From JAPPLB01 sp965218555 (GTDB taxonomy: Bacteria; Acidobacteriota; Terriglobia; Bryobacterales; UBA6623), in contig OZ244625.1 in assembly GCA_965218555.1 (NCBI GenBank), positions 2,232,001-2,296,000 of the forward strand: a DNA stretch of 64,000 bases. The letters run 5' to 3'. Both the position numbers and the translations under genes were made by a program. The notes below the pieces were generated by a model. The model was not told the origin of the DNA, ran no database searches, and worked only from the letters and a program-made list of their open reading frames with translations. This document shows, in pieces, positions 1 to 7,730 of the stretch. Position 1 is the first letter of the stretch. The number at the start of each line of letters is the position of its first letter.

Positions 1-2
1 TT

Positions 3-380
3 CCGGATTTGAGCGTTGCAGAGAACGAGGCGCTCTTTGGCAAGGCCGCCCGCTCCTCCGGTCATGGCCACAACTACGTCTTGGAGGTAACCGTCGCGGG
101 GGATGTCGATCCGGTTCACGGCATGGTCATGGATCTGAAGGTGCTCAAGGAGATCATCAACGAGAATGTGGTCGATCTCTACGATCACCGCTTCCTGAAC
201 CACGAAGTCGAGCCGTTCGACCGGATCGTGCCGACGCCGGAGAATATCGCGAAGGACATCTGGCGGCGGCTGGCGGCGCCGGTCGAAGAGAAGGGCTGCC
301 GGCTGCACGGGGTTCGGCTGTATGAGACGCTCGACCTCTATGTAGACTACTTTGGGCCGCGGGAATCAGCGGCTCGGTAA
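3..380 (+). CDS. 6-pyruvoyl-tetrahydropterin synthase-like protein, 5' partial
   Basis: The reading frame is open to the window edge, so the N-terminus is missing. The visible 126 codons match the PTPS/QueD fold, which works on dihydroneopterin triphosphate in pterin or queuosine-precursor synthesis. The zinc-ligand motif GHGHNYVLEV is present. Where the following paralogue has FGKCNNP, with the family's catalytic cysteine, this copy has FGKAARSS, so the cysteine appears to be replaced. The C-terminal part keeps the family pattern PTPENIAKDIW and RLYET. The paralogue starts 15 bp downstream and folE follows it, so the three are probably one pterin operon. This copy may be a non-catalytic partner or a variant acting on another substrate; that is inference. 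Confidence 0.85.
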   Translation, partial: PDLSVAENEALFGKAARSSGHGHNYVLEVTVAGDVDPVHGMVMDLKVLKEIINENVVDLYDHRFLNHEVEPFDRIVPTPENIAKDIWRRLAAPVEEKGCRLHGVRLYETLDLYVDYFGPRESAAR

Positions 381-395
381 GGATCGGTCCAGCAA

Positions 396-815
396 GTGCG
401 GCTTACGCGACGGTACTCATTTTCGGCCTCGCATCGTTTGCACACGGACGCGTTGAGCGACGAAGAGAACGAGAGCCTGTTCGGAAAATGCAACAATCCG
501 TTCGGCCACGGGCACAACTACGTCCTCGAAGTGAGTGTGGCGGGCGAAGCGGACGGGCTCGCGGGAATGGTCGTGCCCCGCGGGAAGTTGGACGATTTCG
601 TCGGACGCACGGCCCTCGATCGAATCGATCACACGGACCTCAACCAGGACGTCAAGGAGTTGCAGGAAATCGTGCCGACGACCGAGAATCTTGCGTTGGT
701 CGTGCATCGCTGGTTGAGGGCCGTCTGGGATGCGGAGTTCGGGGACGAAGGAGCGAAGCTTGACCGGGTTCGGATCGAGGAGACGACTCGCAATTCTTGT
801 GAAGTGACGAGTTGA
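396..815 (+). CDS. 6-pyruvoyl-tetrahydropterin synthase-like protein
   Basis: This 139-residue protein of the PTPS/QueD family begins at a GTG 15 bp after the preceding paralogue. It carries the N-terminal beta-strand with FSASHRL (first zinc histidine), the catalytic-cysteine motif FGKCNNPFGHGHNY with the other two zinc histidines, and PTTENLALVVHRWL plus RIEET near the C-terminus. Length is typical. folE starts 9 bp after its stop, so the pair probably works in sequence: FolE makes dihydroneopterin triphosphate and PTPS converts it. The sequence does not tell whether the product is 6-pyruvoyl-tetrahydropterin or 6-carboxy-tetrahydropterin (QueD). Confidence 0.9.
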   Translation: MRLTRRYSFSASHRLHTDALSDEENESLFGKCNNPFGHGHNYVLEVSVAGEADGLAGMVVPRGKLDDFVGRTALDRIDHTDLNQDVKELQEIVPTTENLALVVHRWLRAVWDAEFGDEGAKLDRVRIEETTRNSCEVTS

Positions 816-824
816 CGGGCGCCC

Positions 825-1454
825 ATGACCATGAAACCGAACCTGCACGACCTCGTAGATGACATGGAAGCTTCCGACGCACTTGGGAACCTGACCCTGT
901 CCGAGTTCTATCGCCAATTACTGCTGGAAATAGGAGAAGACCCGGATCGCGACGGGTTGCAGCGCACGCCGGAGCGCGCCGGCAAAGCGCTCGCCGAGCT
1001 GACGAAGGGCTATCGGATGGACGCCAAGGAGTTGTTGAACGGCGCGCTGTTCGATGTCAGCTACGACGAGATGGTGATCGTAAAAGACATCGAGATGTTC
1101 AGCCTCTGTGAGCATCACCTGCTGCCCTTCTTCGGCAAGGTCCACGTGGCCTACATTCCGAGGAAGAAGCTGATCGGGCTCAGCAAAGTCGCGCGGGTCG
1201 TCGAGATGTTCGCCCGCCGGCTGCAAGTCCAGGAGAGGCTCACCAAGCAGATCGCCGACACGATCCAGGAGGCGATCGACCCGGCGGGCGTCGGTGTCGT
1301 GATCGAAGCGCGGCATCTTTGCATGATGATGCGCGGTATCGAGAAACAGCACTCGTCCGCGGTGACAAGCGCCATGGTGGGGGCATTCCGTGACAACCTG
1401 CAGACGCGGGAAGAGTTCCTCTCGCTGATTCAGCGAGTTCCGAACGGGGTTTAG
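825..1454 (+). CDS. folE: GTP cyclohydrolase I
   Basis: This 209-residue protein is a full-length GTP cyclohydrolase I, which turns GTP into dihydroneopterin triphosphate, the first step of folate and tetrahydropterin synthesis. Clear family motifs are DPDRDGLQRTPERAGKAL near residue 40, the zinc-site segment SLCEHHLLPFFGKVHVAYIP near 85-104, the GLSKVARVVEMFARRLQVQE helix, and the HLCMMMRGI zinc-cysteine segment followed by TSAMVGAF. The gene follows the two pterin synthase genes after 9 bp and precedes der by 10 bp, so co-transcription of the run is likely. Confidence 0.97.
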   Translation: MTMKPNLHDLVDDMEASDALGNLTLSEFYRQLLLEIGEDPDRDGLQRTPERAGKALAELTKGYRMDAKELLNGALFDVSYDEMVIVKDIEMFSLCEHHLLPFFGKVHVAYIPRKKLIGLSKVARVVEMFARRLQVQERLTKQIADTIQEAIDPAGVGVVIEARHLCMMMRGIEKQHSSAVTSAMVGAFRDNLQTREEFLSLIQRVPNGV

Positions 1455-1464
1455 GCCAACCGCC

Positions 1465-2787
1465 ATGAGCGCCCCGGCGCGTCCGACTGTCGTGATTGTG
1501 GGGCGTCCCAACGTCGGCAAATCCACTCTCTTCAACCGCATCACCGCGAGCCGCCGGTCGATCGTCGGCGATCAGCCGGGCATCACGCGCGACCGGATTC
1601 AGATGCGCGCCGTCTGGAAAGGGCGCGCGTTTGACCTGGTCGATACGGGCGGCATGCTTTTCGGCGCACAGGAGGAGTTCCCCATCCTCGTCAATCACAA
1701 GGTGCGCGAGGCGCTGGAGACGGCGGCTCACGTGATGCTCGTCGCTGACGGCCGTGCGGAGTTGACGAGCACTGACCGCGACTTGTCGGATCTGCTGCGG
1801 CGGCTTGACAAGCCGTCAACGCTCGTGGTGAACAAGTGCGACACCCCCGCGTCCGAGGGGAACGCCGCGAACTTTCATGAGTTGGGGTTCGACGCGGTGT
1901 TGCCGATCTCCGCCGAGCACGGCCTCGGCATCGAGGCTCTTCTCGATCGCGTGACGGCCGATCTGCCCGAGGGTGAGGACGAGGGCGAGCTGGAGCGCCC
2001 GATCCGCGTCGCGATCATCGGACGTCCGAACGCCGGTAAATCGACGCTGCTGAATCGTTTGACCGGAAAGGAGCGGGCCATCGTTTCTCCGACGGCGGGG
2101 ACGACCCGCGACGCCGTCGATGAGCAGGTCACGCGGCGGGGCAAGGTGTATCAGTTCGTCGATACAGCCGGGATTCGCCGGAAAGGCGTGACGCGGGAGT
2201 TGGCCGAGAAGCTGAGCGTCGTCATGGCGCAGCGCCACATCCGGCTCGCGGATGCGGTCCTGTTCGTGGTCGACGCGGTGGAAGGCGTTGCGGCGCTCGA
2301 CGCCCGCATCGCGGGCTACGCGCACGAAGCGGGCAAGGCCGCCGTGGTGATCGTCAACAAGTGGGACTTGGTCAAGGACAAGCAGCGGCTCCGATTCGAG
2401 ACGGACATGCGCGAGAAGATCAAGTTTCTTGCCTACGCGCCGGCGCGATTCGTCTCGGCGCTCGAGGACAAGGGCATACAGCAGATCTTCTCGTCGCTGC
2501 ATCAGGTGGTGCAGGCATCCCGGCGCCGCGTGCCTACCGGCGAGCTGAACCGGTTCCTCGAAAGCGTCGACTGGGAGCGTGCGACCTATCCCGGAGCGCG
2601 GCGTCCGAAGATCCGCTACGTAACGCAGGCGCGCGTGGCGCCGCCGACATTCGTCTTCTTCATCACGGGTACTGACAAGTTCCACTTCTCGTTCGAGCGG
2701 TTCCTCATGAATCAGCTCCGCGCCGCCTTCCCGTTCGAGGGGACGCCGGTCGTCGTCAAGGCGAAGCGAAAACGCCGATCGGGATAA
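1465..2787 (+). CDS. der: Ribosome-associated GTPase Der (EngA)
   Basis: This 440-residue protein has two tandem Era-like G domains followed by a KH-like domain, the arrangement of Der, an essential factor for 50S ribosome assembly. G domain 1 shows GRPNVGKSTLFNR, DTGG and NKCD. G domain 2 begins near residue 180 with GRPNAGKSTLLNR, then DTAG and NKWD. The basic tail ends KAKRKRRSG. The ATG lies 10 bp after folE. Length and domain order are normal. Confidence 0.97.
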   Translation: MSAPARPTVVIVGRPNVGKSTLFNRITASRRSIVGDQPGITRDRIQMRAVWKGRAFDLVDTGGMLFGAQEEFPILVNHKVREALETAAHVMLVADGRAELTSTDRDLSDLLRRLDKPSTLVVNKCDTPASEGNAANFHELGFDAVLPISAEHGLGIEALLDRVTADLPEGEDEGELERPIRVAIIGRPNAGKSTLLNRLTGKERAIVSPTAGTTRDAVDEQVTRRGKVYQFVDTAGIRRKGVTRELAEKLSVVMAQRHIRLADAVLFVVDAVEGVAALDARIAGYAHEAGKAAVVIVNKWDLVKDKQRLRFETDMREKIKFLAYAPARFVSALEDKGIQQIFSSLHQVVQASRRRVPTGELNRFLESVDWERATYPGARRPKIRYVTQARVAPPTFVFFITGTDKFHFSFERFLMNQLRAAFPFEGTPVVVKAKRKRRSG

Positions 2788-2849
2788 GATAAGGGCGGGA
2801 CGGAGCGCCGTCCGTCGCCGATTTTCCAGCAGTCCCAAGAGATCTGCCA

Positions 2850-3686
2850 GTGGCTCGAACTCGAGTAGCATTTCAAGGAGCGCGTGGGGCGTTCAGTGAA
2901 GACGCCGCCCGGCGATTGCTGGGAGACGAGATCACCTTCTTGCCTTGTGAGCGCTTCGAAGAAGTGTTCGAAGCGCTGGCGTCGGGTGAAGCAGACGCCT
3001 CCGTCGTGCCGATCGAAAACACGCTTCACGGCTCGGTGCACGAGAACTACGACCACCTCTTGAACTTCAAGCTGCCGATTGTGGCCGAGACGCGTGTGCG
3101 GATCGTGCACAACCTCATTGGCCGGCCGGAGGCCACGCTCTTGAAGATCCGAACGGCGATCTCACATCCGGTGGCGCTGCGTCAATGTCTGAACTTCTTC
3201 AAGAGCCATAAGCGGATTCGCTCGCAGATCAACTACGATACAGCAGGTAGTGTGCGGCGGATCATGGAAGAGGACGATCCGTCCGTAGCCGCGATTGCCT
3301 CGGAGACGGCGGCCGAGTATTACGGCGCCAAGTTGTTGAAGAAATCGATCGAAGACGATCGCCATAACTACACGCGGTTCTTTCTGCTGAGGCGCAAGGC
3401 TCCGCGCAAGCCGGCGAAGAAGGGTGTCCCGCTGAAGACCTCGATTGTTTTCTCGACCCCGAACAAGCCGGGAACGCTGTTCCGATGCCTGAGCGCGTTT
3501 GCGCTGCGTGATATCAATATGGACAAGATCGAATCGCGCCCGTTTCGCGGACGGCTGTTCGAGTATCTCTTTTATCTTGATTTTCTGGGTTCGCCCGACG
3601 AGCCGAACTGTCGCAACGCGATGTCCCATCTGCGTGAGATGACGGACTTCATGGCCGTCCTCGGATGCTACCCGCAGGCGACTTGA
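2850..3686 (+). CDS. pheA: Prephenate dehydratase
   Basis: This is a stand-alone prephenate dehydratase of 278 residues with a GTG start. It converts prephenate to phenylpyruvate in phenylalanine synthesis. The N-terminal periplasmic-binding-like PDT domain has FQGARGAFSEDAA, VVPIENTLHGSVHENYD and the catalytic TRF motif in NYTRFFLL. An ACT domain follows, with the ESRP-type allosteric motif IESRPFRGRLFEYLFYLDF, so feedback control by phenylalanine is expected. No chorismate mutase domain is present. Its end overlaps an unused upstream extension of the lon frame; the real lon ATG is 18 bp after the stop. Confidence 0.95.
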   Translation: MARTRVAFQGARGAFSEDAARRLLGDEITFLPCERFEEVFEALASGEADASVVPIENTLHGSVHENYDHLLNFKLPIVAETRVRIVHNLIGRPEATLLKIRTAISHPVALRQCLNFFKSHKRIRSQINYDTAGSVRRIMEEDDPSVAAIASETAAEYYGAKLLKKSIEDDRHNYTRFFLLRRKAPRKPAKKGVPLKTSIVFSTPNKPGTLFRCLSAFALRDINMDKIESRPFRGRLFEYLFYLDFLGSPDEPNCRNAMSHLREMTDFMAVLGCYPQAT

Positions 3687-3703
3687 TCCGAGGGAAGGAA
3701 TCT

Positions 3704-6247
3704 ATGGCGGAATCGCAGAGCGATCAACCGACTGCGTTCAGAGAGGCGGAATTCCCCGAAGAGATCGCGCTGTTGCCGGTGCGGGATACGGTGCTCTTCC
3801 CGCGGGCGGTGATGCCCTTGAACATCGGCCGGGAGAGTTCGATCTCGCTGGTGACGTCCCTTGGAGAGAACAAGATTCTGGGCGTCGTGACGCAGCGGGA
3901 TCCACGCATCGATGCGCCCGACCCGGACGACCTCTACCATCTCGGCACGCTGGCGGTGATCCACAAATCCGTGCGGATGCCCGACAACAGCCTGCTGATT
4001 TTCTGCGAAGGGTTGGAGCGCATTCGCGTCAAGGAGTTTGTTTCGCAGAAGCCCTACTACACGGTGCGTTACGAACAGGTGATGGAAGAAGACGGGGAGA
4101 CGACGCCCGAGCTGGAGGCGTTGCGCCAGAACGCCATTCACATGTTCAGCGATGTGGTCGAACTGTCGCCGGCGCTCTCGGAAGACGCACTGACGATGGT
4201 GACCAATCTGGAGGAGCCCGGCCGGGTAGCGGATTTCATGGCCGCGGCGCTGCCTGGACTGGCATCTTCCGAGAAGCAGGGTGTCCTGGAGACAACCAAC
4301 GTCAAGCAGCGCATGGAAGACCTGATGCGCTTTCTGGTGAAAGAGCGCGAGGTTCTGCAGCTTCGCAACAAGATCCAAACACAGGTACAGGATCAGCTTT
4401 CAGAATCGCAGCGCGAGTTCTATTTGCGCGAGCAGATGAAGGCCATCCAAAAGGAGCTGGGCGAGTCCGACGAAAACGCGGAAATCGAAGAGCTGCGCGT
4501 GAAGATTGACGAGTCCGGCATGCCGGACGACGTCAAGAAAGAAGCACATCGCGAGCTGAAGCGGCTCTCACGCATGTCGCCCGCCGCCGCCGATTACACG
4601 GTCACGCGGACCTATCTCGACTGGCTGGTCGTGCTGCCGTGGGCAAAGACGTCGGACGCCTCCGTGGATATCATCAAAGCGAAGCAGGTGCTCGACGAAG
4701 ACCACTACGATCTCGAGAAGATCAAAGAGCGCATCCTGGATTATTTGGCGGTCTTGCAGCTCAAGCCGTCGCTCAAGGGGCCGATCCTGTGCTTCGTGGG
4801 GCCCCCGGGGGTCGGCAAGACTTCGCTCGGGAAATCGATTGCGCGGGCGCTCGACCGTGAGTTTGTGCGGCTTTCGCTCGGCGGCGTTCACGACGAGGCG
4901 GAAGTCCGCGGACACCGCCGGACCTACATCGGCGCGTTGCCCGGACAGATTATCCAGAGCTTGCGGCGAGCGGGAACGAGAGACCCGGTCTTCATGCTGG
5001 ATGAGATTGACAAGCTGGGCCGCGACTTCCGGGGCGATCCGTCAGCGGCGCTGCTGGAAGTGCTCGACCCGGAGCAGAACAGCACGTTCCGGGACAACTA
5101 CCTCGACGTGCCCTTCGATTTGTCGAAAGTCCTGTTCGTAACGACGGCGAACGTGATGGACCCCGTGCCGGATGCCCTGCGCGACCGGATGGAAGTGCTC
5201 GAGCTACAGGGGTACACCGAATCCGAGAAGATACAGATCGCCTTCCAGTATCTGATTCCGCGGCAGATCTCCGAGAACGGCCTGAAGGCGTCTGATATTC
5301 GATTCAGCGAAGCAGCGGTCTCGCACGTCATTCGCCACTACACGCGGGAAGCCGGCGTGCGAAACCTGGAGCGGGAGATCGGCACTATCTGCCGCAAACG
5401 CGCACGGCGCATTGCGCATGACAAGTCGCTGGCGGAGCAGCAGGCCTCCGCGGAGAAAACCGAGCAACCGAAGAAGCGTTCCGTCTTGCGAGTGAGCCGC
5501 AAGAGAGTGGAAGAGGCGCTCGGAGCCCCGAAGCACCGCAAGGCAGGGGAAGTCGCAAAACGGACGCAGCGCCCCGGGGTATCGGTCGGTTTGGCGTGGA
5601 CGCCCACGGGCGGCGACGTGCTTTACCTCGAAGCAACGCAGATGCCGGGCGCGGGCAAAGGGCTCACGCTCACCGGTCACCTCGGCAAGGTGATGCAGGA
5701 ATCGATGCAGGCGGCGCTGAGTTGGGTGCGGGCCCATGCGAAGCAACTGAACATACCGCCTACGCATTTTAAAGAGCACGACTTGCATCTGCATGTCCCG
5801 GCCGGCGCGATTCCGAAGGACGGCCCTTCGGCAGGCATTACGGCCGTGACGGCGCTGGTTTCTCTCATCAGCGGACGTTGCGTCAAGAAGGAGTTGGCGA
5901 TGACCGGCGAAACGACCCTCAGCGGCTTGGTCCTGCCCGTCGGCGGCATCAAAGAGAAAGTGCTGGCGGCACGGCGCGCCGGCGTCAAGACGGTTGTGAT
6001 GCCGGCCGAGAATGAAGTTCAGGTGAAAGAGGACCTCAAGAGCGAGCAACTCGGTGATCTGAAGATCAAATACGTCGAGAGTGTGGATCAGGTGATCTCG
6101 CTGGTTCTCGAACCGCCGAAGGACGCCAGGAAGACCGCTCCCAAGACGCGGAGACGCCCCACACGATCTCGCGGCAACAGCCCGGTCGGCGAGCGCGTAG
6201 ACTGTAGTCCGCACGTAGGCGGAACGCTTCTGCGCCGACAGGGGTGA
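3704..6247 (+). CDS. lon: ATP-dependent protease Lon
   Basis: This is a full-length Lon of about 847 residues, a soluble AAA+ serine protease that degrades misfolded and regulatory proteins. The LON substrate-binding domain comes first (LPVRDTVLFPRAVMPL), then a coiled-coil helix, the AAA+ module with Walker A GPPGVGKTSLGKS and Walker B VFMLDEIDKLG, and the protease domain. The catalytic serine lies in PKDGPSAGITAVTALVS and the catalytic lysine in GGIKEKVLAARRAG. I chose the ATG at 3704 because it follows AGGGAAGG at good distance; the open frame extends 13 codons further but that part overlaps pheA. A lysine/arginine-rich tail of about 40 residues follows the protease domain. Confidence 0.97.
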   Translation: MAESQSDQPTAFREAEFPEEIALLPVRDTVLFPRAVMPLNIGRESSISLVTSLGENKILGVVTQRDPRIDAPDPDDLYHLGTLAVIHKSVRMPDNSLLIFCEGLERIRVKEFVSQKPYYTVRYEQVMEEDGETTPELEALRQNAIHMFSDVVELSPALSEDALTMVTNLEEPGRVADFMAAALPGLASSEKQGVLETTNVKQRMEDLMRFLVKEREVLQLRNKIQTQVQDQLSESQREFYLREQMKAIQKELGESDENAEIEELRVKIDESGMPDDVKKEAHRELKRLSRMSPAAADYTVTRTYLDWLVVLPWAKTSDASVDIIKAKQVLDEDHYDLEKIKERILDYLAVLQLKPSLKGPILCFVGPPGVGKTSLGKSIARALDREFVRLSLGGVHDEAEVRGHRRTYIGALPGQIIQSLRRAGTRDPVFMLDEIDKLGRDFRGDPSAALLEVLDPEQNSTFRDNYLDVPFDLSKVLFVTTANVMDPVPDALRDRMEVLELQGYTESEKIQIAFQYLIPRQISENGLKASDIRFSEAAVSHVIRHYTREAGVRNLEREIGTICRKRARRIAHDKSLAEQQASAEKTEQPKKRSVLRVSRKRVEEALGAPKHRKAGEVAKRTQRPGVSVGLAWTPTGGDVLYLEATQMPGAGKGLTLTGHLGKVMQESMQAALSWVRAHAKQLNIPPTHFKEHDLHLHVPAGAIPKDGPSAGITAVTALVSLISGRCVKKELAMTGETTLSGLVLPVGGIKEKVLAARRAGVKTVVMPAENEVQVKEDLKSEQLGDLKIKYVESVDQVISLVLEPPKDARKTAPKTRRRPTRSRGNSPVGERVDCSPHVGGTLLRRQG

Positions 6248-6370
6248 GGAAAGCGGTCTGGGGTCGCCGTCCTCCTCACACCGCGCCGAGCGACGGCAGA
6301 AGCCCGCCGCGCCTTCCACGGGACTTCCACAACGGGCTGCCGCTGTCGGCGGAGCAGATGGGTTCGTTTC

Positions 6371-7525
6371 TTACTCGGTAGCCGCGCGGATGGCGCCCAG
6401 GGTTTTCTTGGCCTCGCCCTGGTAGGGGTTGGCTTCCTGAGCGGCGATGCCCATCCACTTCGTGGCCTGCGCGATGTTGTCACCGTCGATGTCGAGCTTG
6501 ACGTAGCAGATGCCGAGCATGTAGGCCAGGATGCCGTAATGCTCGCCGCCCCCTTCCTGGATGGGACCGACGGTCGTAAGCAATTGCTTGCGGCCGTCCC
6601 GGTAGCCCTGCGCGGAGTTGCCGGCCTGCAGGATGGTCAGCTTCCCGAGGATGTAGTTGCCGTAGGCGGTGAACAGGTCTTTGTGCTGGGTCCACGCTTC
6701 TTCGGTCTGGTTTTCGGGCTTGGCTTTTTGGTTCATCGCTTGCACGAGTTGCTCGGCGTAGCCCTTGGCTTTGTCATATTGCGCCTGGCGGACGGCGCTC
6801 TCGGCCAGCGTGAAAAGGTAACTTTCGTTTCCCGGATTCTTCTCGACGGCCGCTTCCATGGCGGCCAGCATCTTTTCGACGTCGCCCAACTGATGGTACG
6901 CCTGAACGTAGTAGTCGTCGAGTGCGCCCGCGTACTGCCCCTCGGGATAGAGCTCCCTGAGCGTGTCCATATACTCGATCTTCTTGGCGGGATCGGTGAT
7001 CCTCAACAGCGAGGCGTACAACGAGTATTCGATGTACTGCAGGACGCCCTTGGCGTAATCGATCTGAGCCTGCCAGGCTTCGACTTCGTCCTCATATTCC
7101 GGTTCGGGAAGCTGGCTGTCTTTCTCGGCATAAGGCCTGGTCGCGAGTAGATGCGGAAGCAGCTTGTCGAAATCCTGCTTGCCCTCGTAGCCCTTGGTCA
7201 GGTTCTGACGAACCTCGACATCCTCCGGCACGGCCTCGAGCAGCTTCTCTCCGTACGAGATGACCTTGTCGAAATTGCCGGTGGCGAGATGCAGACCTTG
7301 GAGTTGCAGGTGAACGTAGTTGATGGTGTCGTGGTCACCGTATCTCTCGACGAAGGTCTCGAGGAGCTGGATTCTCGTGGCGTCGTCCTCGGCCGTGCCG
7401 GCTTGCGAGATCAAGGCGCCTTGTTCGGTCTCCGTATTGATCGAAGGGTTACGAATGTCGACCTGAGCGAACGCCAACGCGCACGTCATCAGAAAAATCG
7501 TAAGCGCGGCCGATAGTCGTTTCAT
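6371..7525 (-). CDS. Secreted tetratricopeptide-repeat protein
   Basis: This 384-residue protein starts with a signal peptide (MKRLSAALTIFLMTCALAFA, cleavage likely after AFA). The rest is predicted helical with TPR-like periodicity, for example NFDKVISYGEKLLEAVPEDV near residue 75, GDVEKMLAAMEAAVEKNPGN near 215 and QYDKAKGYAEQLVQA near 250. It is probably a periplasmic scaffold or peptide-binding protein. The gene converges with lon across about 120 bp that hold no gene. No enzymatic motif is visible, and the binding partner cannot be told from the sequence. Confidence 0.8.
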   Translation of the reverse strand: MKRLSAALTIFLMTCALAFAQVDIRNPSINTETEQGALISQAGTAEDDATRIQLLETFVERYGDHDTINYVHLQLQGLHLATGNFDKVISYGEKLLEAVPEDVEVRQNLTKGYEGKQDFDKLLPHLLATRPYAEKDSQLPEPEYEDEVEAWQAQIDYAKGVLQYIEYSLYASLLRITDPAKKIEYMDTLRELYPEGQYAGALDDYYVQAYHQLGDVEKMLAAMEAAVEKNPGNESYLFTLAESAVRQAQYDKAKGYAEQLVQAMNQKAKPENQTEEAWTQHKDLFTAYGNYILGKLTILQAGNSAQGYRDGRKQLLTTVGPIQEGGGEHYGILAYMLGICYVKLDIDGDNIAQATKWMGIAAQEANPYQGEAKKTLGAIRAATE

Positions 7526-7730
7526 CGTGTTCTCCCTTGGCTCGTGGATACTCCAGCATACTACGCCAACATCACACGGGAATCAAGACGCGCCCTCTGC
7601 GTGACGCGCAAAGAAAGTACGAAGGAAAGAACTCGCCGGCTCAACAGAGCGGCAGTCAAGGTGAGGAATGGCGTCTCCGCGCTCCTTCCTGGGATAATCT
7701 CTGTTCCCCTGTGCCGATGGGGGTTGTCTC

